Both the position numbers and the translations under genes were made by a program. The notes under the pieces are model-generated. The model had not been told where the DNA came from and did not search any database. It was given only the letters and a program-made list of their open reading frames with translations. Below are positions 27,464 to 36,639 of a stretch of DNA of 64,000 bases, piece after piece. The stretch lies in NCBI GenBank assembly GCA_001931535.1, contig CP016211.1, forward strand, positions 5,067,573 through 5,131,572, written 5' to 3'. Numbering within the stretch: the first letter of the stretch is position 1; the number at the start of each line of letters is the position of its first letter. The stretch comes from Minicystis rosea (GTDB lineage: Bacteria > Myxococcota_A > Polyangia > Polyangiales > Polyangiaceae).

Positions 27464-27883
27464 CGATCTGCAAGGGCCTCTGCAGTTCACGCGGGCACGA
27501 CAGGGATGCCAATGCCTTCTGTATGCCGCTGCAAGGTCTTCTTCAGAAGCGGGGAACATCTCACCTGGTCCCACTGCTCTGCGCGCCCAACGTGACCGCG
27601 GTGTGCCGGGGGGCGCCGTGTCGAGCGCAGCGAGACTCGCCGCCACGTCGGCACCAGCGCGCAGTTGGGCGGCACAGACACGTAACCGTACGAGGCCGGA
27701 CGGATACACAGACACTGCCAAGCATTGCAGTCTTGCTCGTGCTTCGATCCGGCGCAGGTCGTTGGAGTCCGTTCTGTGACACCTGCGAGCGTTGGGCTTC
27801 CTACCCCCGATTCTGCGAGGCTCCGGGCGACGGCAAACTTGTGTAGAGAGACCTCGATCACTTGAGCCCAGTCTCGATGATCA
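27464..27883. other. Gene debris between repeat copy F and the SDR gene
   Basis: No intact gene. A minus-strand frame encodes a cysteine-rich peptide with normal codon use (CAGSKHEQDCNAWQCLCIRP then ASYGYVSVPPNCALVPTW), which looks like a piece of a secreted Cys-rich protein. No start or end that makes sense is present. Confidence 0.45.
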
Positions 27884-28732
27884 TCAGGGAGCGGCGAACT
27901 CCCGCGCGTGGATGGCGCGCACCTTCTCCAGCACCCTTGGGCCGTGCTCTTGGAAAGGCAGATCCCTCACGCGGCCCTTCCTCAAGTACACGCCCGAGAG
28001 CTCCCGGCTCGCGCCGAACGCCGCCTCGTAGAGGCGCGAAGCGCCCTGGGTCGGAGGCGGGTAGAAGAACCGCATCAGCGCCTTCACGAAGAACGGCAGC
28101 CCCGACCGCTTCCCCTTTCTCAACGTGTTGTTGGCCCCCGGATCCGCGCTCCGGATCTTGATCCCGTCCCCGGCGAGCAGCGGCGCCACCTCACGCGTCC
28201 AGAGGGAGAGCGCGAGCTTCGATGTCGCGTAGGGCCCGAAGAGCTGCTTGAACGCCGCCGGGCGCTCCAGGTCGTCGGGATCGAAGCGCCTGGTCATGTC
28301 GAACGCGTTGGTGGACGTATTCACCACCGTCTTCAACGCCCCCCGCCGCAGCAGATCCCGCAGCTCCATCGCGATGACGTACGGCACCACCGTCTGGAGC
28401 TCGAAGTGCAGCTCGCGCCCTTGCTTGGAGAAGGTCAGCTCCGGGGCGCTGCCGCCGGCGTTGTTGAAGAGCACATCGATCTTCGCCTCGCTCGCCTTGA
28501 TCGCGGCGAGCGCGCGCTTCAAACCCTCGAAATCGGACAGGTCTGCCCTGTGGACGCGGAGCCTCCCCCGCTGCTGGCTCTCCCGGATGAGCGCGTCGTC
28601 CTCGGGGAAGGCCGAGCGGTTCAGCGCGACGACCTGAAAGCCCTCCGACAGCAGCCGGCGCGTGAGCTCGAGGCCGATACCATGGTTTGCGCCCGTGATG
28701 AGCGCGACCTTATCGTGATCGCTGGTGTTCAT
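27884..28732 (-). CDS. Short-chain dehydrogenase/reductase
   Basis: 282 residues. The NAD(P)-binding motif TGANHGIGLE is at ~14-23, NNAGG at ~90 and the active-site YATSK at ~180 in a classical SDR spacing; the sequence is closest in style to retinol-dehydrogenase-like SDRs (KVALITGANHGIGLELTRRL). The substrate is unknown. A TetR regulator is divergent, with a clear palindromic operator between them, so this gene is probably repressed by it. Confidence 0.88.
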   Translation of the reverse strand: MNTSDHDKVALITGANHGIGLELTRRLLSEGFQVVALNRSAFPEDDALIRESQQRGRLRVHRADLSDFEGLKRALAAIKASEAKIDVLFNNAGGSAPELTFSKQGRELHFELQTVVPYVIAMELRDLLRRGALKTVVNTSTNAFDMTRRFDPDDLERPAAFKQLFGPYATSKLALSLWTREVAPLLAGDGIKIRSADPGANNTLRKGKRSGLPFFVKALMRFFYPPPTQGASRLYEAAFGASRELSGVYLRKGRVRDLPFQEHGPRVLEKVRAIHAREFAAP

Positions 28733-28931
28733 CGTCGATCCTGTGATCGATGTCTCCCCGCGGCCTCGCCGAGGAGAGAGGGTGAGTGAGCCCTCCGATC
28801 GCCCGAACCGATGGGCGCGCGCGTGCCCCATCGCCGGTGTCCGCCTGGACTCCGCGCCTGGACCTGAATGCGCGCTCCTTCGCCCGAGATCGCTCGAAGT
28901 CGGGTGGTGAGCCGCGACAGGGGGAAGAATG

Positions 28932-28946
28932 TGCCACTGAGTGGCA
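28932..28946. promoter_or_regulatory. Palindromic operator for the TetR-type regulator
   Basis: TGCCACTGAGTGGCA is a perfect 7+7 palindrome around a single central base. It lies 48 bases before the regulator's start codon and ~200 bases before the divergent SDR gene. Size and symmetry are those of TetR-family operators; its position fits autoregulation and control of the SDR gene. Confidence 0.7.
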
Positions 28947-28994
28947 TTTGTCAAGGAGGGGCACCGGGATCCGGCGCGTGGTAGCCTCGGCGGC

Positions 28995-29603
28995 ATGACA
29001 GAGGGCCAGGCCCCGGGGCTCCGCGAGCGCAAGAAAGAGCGGACGCGCGCCCAGATCATCGAGACCGCGATCGATCTCTTCCTGAAAAATGGCTACGAGC
29101 AGACGACGCTCGACGAGGTGCTCGCCGCGGTCGAGGTCTCCCGGAGGACGTTCTTCCGCTACTTCGAGTCGAAGGAGGAGCTCCTCGTCGCCTGGGTGGA
29201 CCAGCTCATCGAGGTGGCGGTCGAGGCGGTCCGCGCGCGCCCGCCGAGCGAGCCGCCGCTCGTCGCGCTCCAGGGCGCGATCCGGGAGACGCTCGCCCGC
29301 CTCCAGGAGGGGAACCTGCCGCGGTTCGTCGCGACGCAGCAGCTCGTCGCGAGGACGCCGGCGGTCCGCGCGCGGCAGAGCGAAGGGCTAGGGCACTGCG
29401 CGGAGGCGATATGCGAGCCGCTCGCCGCGCGGATGAAGCTGGATCCGCGGCGAGACCTCGCGCCGCGGGTGCTTTCGAACTGCGCGTTCGCGATCGTGAA
29501 CACCGCGATGGCCGCGTGGATCGCGCAGGGGGCGAAGGGGGATCTGCTCGAACTCGTGGACGAGGGCTTCCGGGCGCTCGCGCGCGCGCACGAGCGCCCG
29601 TGA
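28995..29603 (+). CDS. TetR-family transcriptional regulator
   Basis: 202 residues. The N-terminal helix-turn-helix is typical: RAQIIETAIDLFLKNGYEQT followed by TLDEVLAAVEVSRRTFFRYF and ESKEELL. The C-terminal ~130 residues are an all-helical ligand domain. It probably represses itself and the divergent SDR gene through the palindrome at 28932-28946. Its last codons lie in a duplicated 30-bp segment that begins at 29584. Confidence 0.9.
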   Translation: MTEGQAPGLRERKKERTRAQIIETAIDLFLKNGYEQTTLDEVLAAVEVSRRTFFRYFESKEELLVAWVDQLIEVAVEAVRARPPSEPPLVALQGAIRETLARLQEGNLPRFVATQQLVARTPAVRARQSEGLGHCAEAICEPLAARMKLDPRRDLAPRVLSNCAFAIVNTAMAAWIAQGAKGDLLELVDEGFRALARAHERP

Positions 29604-29660
29604 GAGGGTGAGCGCCGGGGGCCCGTGAGAGCGCGCACGAGCGCCCGTGAGAGGGTGAGC
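29584..29660 (+). repeat. 30-bp direct duplication at the end of the TetR gene
   Basis: The 30 bases at 29584-29613 (starting GCGCGCACGAGCGCCC, covering the TetR stop codon) recur unchanged at 29631-29660. The second copy abuts the 3' break of the mannanase-like remnant, so the duplication marks another junction of unrelated genes. Confidence 0.85.
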
Positions 29661-30195
29661 ACCCGTAGGCGTAGTTGGTCGTCCCGGTGACGTACTCCGC
29701 CTGGCTGCCCGACTCGACGAGGTGGTTCGGGTCGACGCTCTTGATGGTCGCCGCGGCGTCGTCCAGAAACGCTCGGAGGTCTGGTTGTCCGGCCCTCCGG
29801 CGTCGCCCGCGCCCTCCTCGTTGAGGATCTCCCACATCCCGATCGCCTTCGAGCCCTTGAACTGCGAGACGACCTGCTTCACCCAGGGGATGTACTTGGT
29901 CTTGTAGCCCCCTGCGTACCAGGAAGGCCCCTCGAGTGCTTGCCGCTCGGGACGCCGTCGTCATCGCCGCAGTCCGGGTGGGCGTCGCCGAGCGAGAGGA
30001 CGAGGAGCTGGTTGTTCACCTCGGCCCAGTGGACCATGCGCGTGATACCCTCCATCCCCTGCGACTCGAACGCCCAGGCGCGCACGTGGCTCTTCGGCCG
30101 GAGCGACTTGAAGAACGCATTCATGACATCGTCCGAGTAAATCCCGGAGGCCGTGCAGCCGGTCATTCCGTACGCGTTGATGCCCACCCCCTTAT
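29661..30195 (-). pseudogene. Mannanase-like GH5 remnant, truncated at both ends and frameshifted
   Basis: Read from repeat copy G leftward, three frames join into one protein: GVGINAYGMTGC, RAWAFESQGMEGITRMVHW, LSLGDAHPDCGDDDG; then WYAGGYKTKYIPWVKQVVSQ and AIGMWEILNEEG (the Asn-Glu general acid motif of GH5); then FLDDAAATIKSVDPNHLVES and AEYVTG. The first frame break is at a C run (29928-29931), consistent with one lost base; the second is near 29765. The N-terminus stops at the repeat and the C-terminal half, with the nucleophile Glu, is absent. It resembles GH5 mannan endo-beta-mannosidases. Confidence 0.8.
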
Positions 30196-30418
30196 CGGAT
30201 AGCCGATGCAAACGGGATCCGGAAGTGAAGAGGCATCTCGCCCACGCCGGGTTGACGTCATCGCCCTTCCACGCTCCTGATTCGTTTGTCGAATAGGATC
30301 GTGAGTTCATCACGATAGAGCCATATCGAGGCGTCCTGTCCGGTACGCGGATCCCGCGCACAGAAGGCGCTACCAGGGTGGTACGCGGATCCCGCGCACA
30401 GAAGGCGCTACCAGGGTG
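30196..30418 (+). repeat. Dispersed junction repeat, copy G (two tail modules)
   Basis: Left end CGGATAGCC, here preceded by T instead of G; right end CAGGGTG. Carries GTGAAGAGG, the private GAATAGGATCG, and the GAGTTC hairpin-loop variant. Two full tails. The left flank is the mannanase-like remnant with its 5' side at the repeat. Confidence 0.95.
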
Positions 30419-30698
30419 AGCGTTTCCCCTGCGGTCGTAGATCACCTGGATCAGCAACGAGGTCGAGGTGGTGAGGCTCGTCCGGGGAGCGCCTTGAGTT
30501 GGCCTGCGCCGCCTCGGCCTTTGGGAGGCGCGCGCGGATCCAGAGGTGAGGTGTGTCTGCGTGCGTGTGAAGGAGGGCGTCGAACGTTATCGCGCAGTAA
30601 GAGGACGCGCTGTGAGGACACTCGTACACATCCATGTCCACGCCCATCACCTCGGCGCGTGCGCGCGTTCGGGTGTTGAGGGCAGCGACTGAGGAGCG
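30419..30698. other. Short debris region right of repeat copy G
   Basis: On the minus strand a frame encoding SLTTSTSLLIQVIYDRRGNA runs straight into the repeat and looks like a coding fragment. Nothing else is supportable. Confidence 0.35.
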
Positions 30699-32795
30699 TC
30701 AGAAGTCCTTGCTCGCCACGAGCTTTGCGTCGTCCATGAAGTTCTCCGCCGTGATCCCGAGCGCCGGGTTGTTGATGTTCCCCGCGTCCGTCATGTCGGG
30801 ATACCGTACGAGGAATGGCCTCTCGTAGATCTCGACGCGCGCCAGCTTCTTGCCGCCGGGGATCGAGATCGCCCAGTACACGAGATCCCCGCGCCACGGC
30901 CCGGTGCCGAGGTTCCCGTCGCGGTCAAAGCTCCCGTTCGTGTAGAGCGCGTGCTGGAACGTGCCGTCCTCGAAGAGGAACTTGAACGTGAGGTCCTTGG
31001 GCCACCAGAAGTAATCCTTGTACTTGCTATCTCCCCCCTTCTGGAGCTCGGCGAACGTCGCCGGATCCGTCGGATCGACGAGCGCCGGGAGGTTGCCCTG
31101 GAACTTGAGGGGATCGTAGATGATCCGCGCCTCGGTGAACTTCGGGTGGTAGCTCCCATACACCGTGTAGACGGGGACGTCCCACTGCTGCGGCACGAGG
31201 AACGGCATCGTCTCCCAGTCCTGCAGCGGGTCGAGCGGCGTCGAGCGCCGGAGCACGCGCTTACCGTTCTCGTCGAGCGTGAGGGTGGGAAAGCCAGGCA
31301 TCTCGTCCATCCGGAAGGGCGCCTGCCCCACGCGGCTGTACGGGACGTCGCCTTCGAGCACCGCGCTCGCGCCCGCCATGTTGCGGAAGATCGCCAGGGC
31401 CGAGAAGTCGGAGAAGCCGTCCCAAGGACCCGGCGCACCGTTCTTGTACTCGACGCACGACATGCTCCGGAACATCGCGTCTCCGCGCTCTTTCCCGAAC
31501 ACGTCGGCGTTGTCCGGATCCTGGCAGATGGGGGACACGAAGGCCGAGGCGACCTGATCGTAGCTCCAGGTATCACCGCGGCCGCCGCCGTCGTCCTTCT
31601 CGCCGCCGTACGGGTAGCTGTAGCCCTGCGCGACCGGATCGGCCGGCTTGTACCAGCCTTCGCCCCAGTGCGGCAGGCTCAGCGCGTGCCCGAACTCGTG
31701 AATCGTCACGCCGTAGAAGTCGCCGCTGACGAACGTCTTGTTGCCGCCCCAGCCGCCGGGAAACAGGCTCTCGGTGTTGCCGAAGTAGAATGAGAACGCA
31801 AAGTCGCCGGTGGCGTCGTGGAGCGCGCCGACGAGCCGCAGGGCAGCCGCGTTGACGACCATGTCGTCCATCCCGTCCGCCTTCGGCGTACACGTGGCCG
31901 GGTTCGGATCGTTGTCGGAGCAGAGCCGCTGTTCGAGCACGGTCGGCGTGGTGCCGGCGTTGCCCCCCACGACGAAGCGCGGCAGCTTGATCCGCGCCGG
32001 GAAGTGACCTACCCGCACCACGGCCGCCGGGATCTCGGAGGCGAGGTTGCGGAGAAAGTCGGCGGGCTCCGGGATGTCGGCGTGGCCATCGTTGTAGTTC
32101 AGGACATCCATGTTGAGGATCGCCAGGTTGAGCTCGGGCGCAGGTCCGACCGCGAGCTCCTTGTCCGAGAACTCTTTCTCCGTGCCGCCGGCCGTGACCT
32201 TGATCCGGAGCCCCGCCTGGAGCCACGCCTTCGGCAGGGTGGCCGTGAAGCTGTCATCTCGGCTCTGCACGGCGGCGGACACGCTCGCCGGTAGGTTGGC
32301 CGGCCCCTTCAGGCACTTCACGCCCAGCGAGACGTCCCCCAGCCACCCTTCGACCTTGACCTCCGGCGCGGCGCCGCTCCCGGTGACATCCACCTTGATG
32401 AGCGCGGGCCGCTTCGCGACGAGAAAGAAGAGCGGCCACGACGGCTCCATCACGTGCGTTTGCGCAAAATAGACATGCGCGATGGCGGCCGAGTCGTTCT
32501 TCGCCCCCGTACACGGCGCGTCGTCCGCGGGCTCCGGGAACTCGAACCCCTCGTAGCCGTACGAGGCAGGCAACGCGGACTCCTCCGCGCTGGCCATGCC
32601 GCCAGAGCCTCCCGTCCCGCCGTTGCCTCCCGTGCCAGTCTCTCCACCGCTGCCCTGCCCGGGTCCGCCGGGGTCCGGCGTGTCGCTCGGCCCGCAGCCG
32701 ACCGACAGGACCGCCGAGAGGAGAGAGGCGACGGCGCCAACCGAGCGGTGAGCCCGCGAACCAGGACGCATAAAGCGTTCGTTATCCATGTTCAC
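30699..32795 (-). CDS. Secreted zinc metalloprotease (metzincin-like) lipoprotein
   Basis: Up to 698 residues; the true start may be an in-frame ATG ~27 bases further in, before RPGSRAHRS. The signal peptide ends in SVGCG and is followed by a Gly/Thr linker (GSGGETGTGGNGGTGGSGG). The catalytic motif is HEFGHALSLPHWGEGW at ~365-380: HExxHxxxxxH, as in M66-like and related metzincin proteases. Before it is a ~230-residue beta-rich domain (AKRPALIKVDVTG, LAILNMDVLNY). It should act outside the cell on proteins or glycoproteins. Repeat copy H starts only 15 bases upstream of 32795, so the native promoter has been replaced or lost. Confidence 0.87.
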   Translation of the reverse strand: MNMDNERFMRPGSRAHRSVGAVASLLSAVLSVGCGPSDTPDPGGPGQGSGGETGTGGNGGTGGSGGMASAEESALPASYGYEGFEFPEPADDAPCTGAKNDSAAIAHVYFAQTHVMEPSWPLFFLVAKRPALIKVDVTGSGAAPEVKVEGWLGDVSLGVKCLKGPANLPASVSAAVQSRDDSFTATLPKAWLQAGLRIKVTAGGTEKEFSDKELAVGPAPELNLAILNMDVLNYNDGHADIPEPADFLRNLASEIPAAVVRVGHFPARIKLPRFVVGGNAGTTPTVLEQRLCSDNDPNPATCTPKADGMDDMVVNAAALRLVGALHDATGDFAFSFYFGNTESLFPGGWGGNKTFVSGDFYGVTIHEFGHALSLPHWGEGWYKPADPVAQGYSYPYGGEKDDGGGRGDTWSYDQVASAFVSPICQDPDNADVFGKERGDAMFRSMSCVEYKNGAPGPWDGFSDFSALAIFRNMAGASAVLEGDVPYSRVGQAPFRMDEMPGFPTLTLDENGKRVLRRSTPLDPLQDWETMPFLVPQQWDVPVYTVYGSYHPKFTEARIIYDPLKFQGNLPALVDPTDPATFAELQKGGDSKYKDYFWWPKDLTFKFLFEDGTFQHALYTNGSFDRDGNLGTGPWRGDLVYWAISIPGGKKLARVEIYERPFLVRYPDMTDAGNINNPALGITAENFMDDAKLVASKDF

Positions 32796-32809
32796 GACGA
32801 TATGGGTAG

Positions 32810-33020
32810 GCGGATAGCCGATGCAAACGGGATCCGGAAGTCAAGAGGCATCTCGCCCACGCCGGGTTGACGTCATCGCCCTTCCACGCTCCTGATTCGT
32901 TTGTCGAGTCAGATCGTGAGTTCATCACGATAGAGCCATATCGAGGCGTCCTGTCCGGTACGCGGATCCCGCGCACAGAAGGCGCTACCAGGGTGGTACG
33001 CGGATCCCGCGCACAGAAGG
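32810..33020 (+). repeat. Dispersed junction repeat, copy H (one full and one partial tail)
   Basis: Left end GCGGATAGCC. One complete tail is followed by a second that stops after CGCACAGAAGG, where GTCATGCTGCC begins. Hairpin loop variant GAGTTC. It is the only copy cut inside the second tail. The left flank is the start of the metalloprotease gene; the right flank is a C-terminal fragment whose downstream neighbour's start codon points into the repeat. Confidence 0.95.
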
Positions 33021-33021
33021 G

Positions 33022-33096
33022 TCATGCTGCCTCGTCCGTCGCGAGGAGGTCTCTCAGCGCCACGTCCAGCGCGGGAAACGCGAACGGATAGCCAGC
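33022..33096 (-). pseudogene. C-terminal coding fragment plus start codon of a following gene, cut by copy H
   Basis: The minus strand encodes QAGYPFAFPALDVALRDLLA then TDEAA and a stop at 33022-33024. An ATG overlaps that stop (ATGA, 33025-33022), the usual coupled-gene arrangement, but its reading frame enters repeat copy H after two codons. The sequence upstream of ~33096 is not clearly coding. Confidence 0.5.
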
Positions 33097-33278
33097 CTGG
33101 CAGCGTCGTCGCGGCCCCGGCCGCTGAGGGAGCGATGGCAGAATCTAACAGTTGATCGCCCTCTCGGCCCGTAAGAGAGATGCCGCGGCCGGACACGTGA
33201 TCCGGCCACCTCGCGAATCGTCCCACGGCGGCTCCTCGGGGCTCGTAGATATTCACGCGCAATCGAGGGACGTCGAGA

Positions 33279-33860
33279 ATGAATGAGAAGATTGCATTCG
33301 TCCTTGCGCTCACAATGATGGTTGGCTGCAATGATGCGGCCTCTGGAGCGGGCACGTCGGGCGCGCCCGCCGCGCGCGGACCGAACGGTTCCCGTAGCAC
33401 CGGCGCAGCTACTCCAGGCCAGGCTCAGGCGCAGACCGACAGATTCGACGGCGCGGCGCCGGAGGGTCAACGGGTGAGCATCGGGAACATCGGCATCCCT
33501 GCTGGGTGGCAAGGAGGCGAGTTTGGCGAGGTGCGTACCAAGGACAAATCCGGCTACGCCGCAGTCTACGATCTGTCGGTGTGGCCGCCGCCGGTGAAGC
33601 ACGTCGAGCTGCGCGTCCAGTCGCTGGGTGGCAAGAATGCCAAGCTCGGCGCGCCGGTCGACGTCAAGGTTGGGAAAGCGCACTTGCCGGGCAAGATGTT
33701 CGAGGGGCGCGGTGACTTCGAGGGGGCGCCGGCCGTCTTCTACGCAGTCGCGGTGAAGGTGAAGAACGACATCAAGGTCGTGGTGATCGCCGTCAAGGAG
33801 GCCGCGCGCGCCAACCTCGATCGCGACGTGGGGAATATCGTCCGGCCGCTCGGCAATTAG
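33279..33860 (+). CDS. Secreted lipoprotein, unknown function
   Basis: 193 residues. A short signal peptide with lipobox (AFVLALTMMVGCN) is followed by an Ala/Gly/Ser/Thr/Gln linker. The folded part (~65-190) is beta-rich: SIGNIGIPAGWQGGEFGEVR, YDLSVWPPPVKHVELRVQSL, FYAVAVKVKNDIKVVVIAVK. It has a Lys/Val-rich character and a single cysteine. I do not recognise the family. Confidence 0.72.
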   Translation: MNEKIAFVLALTMMVGCNDAASGAGTSGAPAARGPNGSRSTGAATPGQAQAQTDRFDGAAPEGQRVSIGNIGIPAGWQGGEFGEVRTKDKSGYAAVYDLSVWPPPVKHVELRVQSLGGKNAKLGAPVDVKVGKAHLPGKMFEGRGDFEGAPAVFYAVAVKVKNDIKVVVIAVKEAARANLDRDVGNIVRPLGN

Positions 33861-34113
33861 ATGATTCAATCACCAAGGTTTGGCTGATGGAGCCACCCCG
33901 CGAGAAGCTGAACGTCGAGGTGGAGATCATCAAGACGCCTTCCGGTCGAGACACTCCCGCCGAACGCTGAGCGGCCTCCTGCGCGACGCGCTCCGAATAC
34001 TCGCCGAGCTCCTCGCCGAGAACGCCCTGCTCCGCGCGTGCGGGGGTGAATTCGGCAGCGCACGGAAGCCGGAGCCCATTGTCACGCTCGAGCGACGATG
34101 TTAGCCGCGGTGC
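33861..34113. other. Gap with a possible 27-codon ORF
   Basis: ATG 33887 opens a frame of 27 codons (MEPPREKLNVEVEIIKTPSG, then RDTPAER) ending at 33970. It has no good ribosome site, and the sequence right after it also reads as coding-like in another frame (SGLLRDALRILAELLAENAL). This may be a frameshifted small gene or a remnant. Confidence 0.35.
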
Positions 34114-36489
34114 GTGAGCAAACGAGCCCCCTCGACCTTCCTCGTCGCGCTGTCGACGCTCGCGATCGGCGCGGCCTGCGGCGGCACCGGCACGAACCCG
34201 TCCGGCGGCAGCGGCGGCAGCGGCGGGGCCGGATCTTCGACGAGCACTGCGAGCAGCAGCACGGCCACCAGCACCGCGAGCAGCAGCACCGCGACCAGCT
34301 CCTCGACGAGCTCGACCACCAGCGCGAGCTCCAGCAGCGGCACCGGCGGATCGGGCGGGGCCGGCGGGAGCACCAGCGCGAGCTCCAGCAGCGGCACCGG
34401 CGGCGGTGGTCCGGGGCCTGCGAGCGTGCTCGACTTCGACGTCGCCAAGTTCTACGGCACGGGCAGCAACTACTCGGGCGTGCCGTTCGCGACCGGCGAC
34501 TTCAACGGCGATGGGCGCGTCGACATCGCCTATCCGCTGCGCAGCCAGAACAAGGTCGCGATCCTCCTCGCGGACGCGGACGGCGCGTACCTCCCCGCCG
34601 TCGAGTACGACGCGACCAACGCCTACGAGGTCGCCGCCGGCGACGTCGACGGCGACGGCAAGCTCGATCTCGTGGTCACGTCGCTCAACGTCAACGGCAC
34701 GAAGCTCCTCCGCGGCAACGGGGACGGCACCTTCGCGGCTGCCGTGTCGGTGCCTGGCAGCGCCCTTCATTCCCCGGTGCTCTTCGACCTCGACGGCGAC
34801 GGCAAGCTCGACCTGCTCGGCGGCGTGTCGGGCGTCTCGTGGATCGCCTTCGCCAAGGGCGACGGCACCGGCGCGTTCACCGTCGGGACCTCGATCGAGA
34901 TGAACCTCGAGTCGCGCCGACTCGTCCTGGCCGACATCAACGGCGACAGCAAACCCGACATCGTGTCGCTCAACGCCAACACCCTGAACGAGCCCGTCGT
35001 GAGCGCGCGGCTCGGGCAGGGCGGCGGCGTGTTCGGTGCGGCGCAGAAGCTCACGATCCCGGCGATGAACGGCATCGCGCTGGGCGACGCCCGCGACCTC
35101 GCGGTGGGTGATTTCAACGGCGATGGCCGCGCCGACATCGTCGTGGTCGACGACGAGGGCGTCACGCTGCTGACCGGCAGCCAGTCGGGAGCGCTGTCCG
35201 TGGCGGCGCGCTTCACGGCGTCCTTCACGCGGACCTGCAGCGGCGCGGTCACCGGCGACTGGAACCAGGACGGCAAGACCGACCTCGCGGTGGTGAGCGA
35301 CTACGACGCTCGCCTGACGATTTTCCCCGGCAACGGCGACGGGACCTTCGCCGCGCCCGTGCTCCATTCGAGCGGCGATCGCTGCGGGAAGATCGCGGCC
35401 GGCGACGTCGACGGCGACGGCAAGCCCGATCTCTTGCTCAGCTCCGCGAGCGTCGGCGTCGCGCTCGCGCGCGCGGACGGGTCGTTCCGCGCGGCGCCCA
35501 TCCTCGTGTTCAACGACGACAAGCCCGCGGGCGTAGCTGCCGCGGATCTCGACGGCGACGGGAAGGTCGACGTCGCCGTGGCGGGCAGCTCGACCCAGTC
35601 GATCGCGATCTTCAAGGGCGCAGGCTCCCACGCGTTCTCCACGCCGGTCACCATCCCTGCGGGCGCGAACCCCCTCCAGATCGCGCTCGCGCCGATGAAC
35701 GGCGATGCCCACCTCGATCTCGTCTATGGGACTGCCAACGGCAAGATCGGCGTCCTGCTCGGCAACGGCAGCGGGGGCTTCGGCGCGCCCACCCTCTTCG
35801 ACAACGGCGGCGGCGAGATCGAGATCGGCGACTTCAACGGCGACGGTCGCCCCGACGTCGCGACCTACACCACCACGTCGGTGCGGGTGCTGCTGAACGA
35901 CGGTAACGGCGGCTTGATCCCCGCGATCAGCACCCCCGCGGGTTCGAGCGTATACGGCATCGCGACGGGCGATCTGAACGGCGATGGCAAGCACGACATC
36001 GTCGCGAGCGGCTACGCATCGAAGGACGCCACGGTGCTGCTCGGCGACGGCGACGGCAACTTCCACCCGGGCGCCGGGGTGACGTTCGACGGAGCGGCGC
36101 TGCACGCCGAGATCGCCGACTTCACGGGCGATGGAAAGCCCGACGTCCTCTTCGCCGTCAACGCCACGGAGTCGCTCCAACTGCTCGTGAACGGGGGCAG
36201 CGGGCTCACCTCGCTGGGCCTGTTGTCGTCCGCGCGGACCTTCGTGGTCCCGGACCTGACCACCGACGGCAAGCTCGATCTCTTCTACACCGTCGGCGAT
36301 GGCATCCCCCGCGCGACCACCGGCCAAGGCAACGGGACGTTCGACCCTCCCCGCTCCTACGTGAGCTTGTGGACGACCCGCCTCGAATCCCACGACGTGG
36401 ACGGCGACGGTCGCCCCGACGTCTTGGTCACGGCGAGCCCGACGCTGCAGCGGGGGTACATCAGCGTATTCTTCAATGCCTCGCATTGA
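34114..36489 (+). CDS. FG-GAP/VCBS-repeat beta-propeller lipoprotein
   Basis: 791 residues from GTG 34114. Signal peptide with LAIGAAC lipobox, then a ~70-residue Ser/Thr/Gly linker containing a duplicated SASSSSGTGG block. The rest is about a dozen FG-GAP-type repeats, each with a calcium loop such as GDFNGDGRVDI, GDVDGDGKLDL, DLDGDGKLDLL, GDFNGDGRADI and DVDGDGRPDVL. Such propellers (integrin alpha-like) bind ligands or surfaces in a Ca-dependent way. No catalytic domain is attached, so it is most likely a surface-binding protein. Confidence 0.9.
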   Translation: MSKRAPSTFLVALSTLAIGAACGGTGTNPSGGSGGSGGAGSSTSTASSSTATSTASSSTATSSSTSSTTSASSSSGTGGSGGAGGSTSASSSSGTGGGGPGPASVLDFDVAKFYGTGSNYSGVPFATGDFNGDGRVDIAYPLRSQNKVAILLADADGAYLPAVEYDATNAYEVAAGDVDGDGKLDLVVTSLNVNGTKLLRGNGDGTFAAAVSVPGSALHSPVLFDLDGDGKLDLLGGVSGVSWIAFAKGDGTGAFTVGTSIEMNLESRRLVLADINGDSKPDIVSLNANTLNEPVVSARLGQGGGVFGAAQKLTIPAMNGIALGDARDLAVGDFNGDGRADIVVVDDEGVTLLTGSQSGALSVAARFTASFTRTCSGAVTGDWNQDGKTDLAVVSDYDARLTIFPGNGDGTFAAPVLHSSGDRCGKIAAGDVDGDGKPDLLLSSASVGVALARADGSFRAAPILVFNDDKPAGVAAADLDGDGKVDVAVAGSSTQSIAIFKGAGSHAFSTPVTIPAGANPLQIALAPMNGDAHLDLVYGTANGKIGVLLGNGSGGFGAPTLFDNGGGEIEIGDFNGDGRPDVATYTTTSVRVLLNDGNGGLIPAISTPAGSSVYGIATGDLNGDGKHDIVASGYASKDATVLLGDGDGNFHPGAGVTFDGAALHAEIADFTGDGKPDVLFAVNATESLQLLVNGGSGLTSLGLLSSARTFVVPDLTTDGKLDLFYTVGDGIPRATTGQGNGTFDPPRSYVSLWTTRLESHDVDGDGRPDVLVTASPTLQRGYISVFFNASH

Positions 36490-36639
36490 AGACGGGCTCG
36501 GTGTGGCGGCGAGATAGCCCGCGCCGCGATCACCGCCCCGCGATCGAACCTCGACCTGCTCGAGCCGCCGCGCGAGGTAGCGTCGCTTCCCCACGAGCGC
36601 GGGACATATCCGCTGTGAATTTCGGCGGATCGGGCACCG

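Noticed and set aside
33887..33970. A 27-codon ORF as a small protein gene
   Set aside because: No ribosome site and equally coding-like sequence continues in another frame; kept only as a note.
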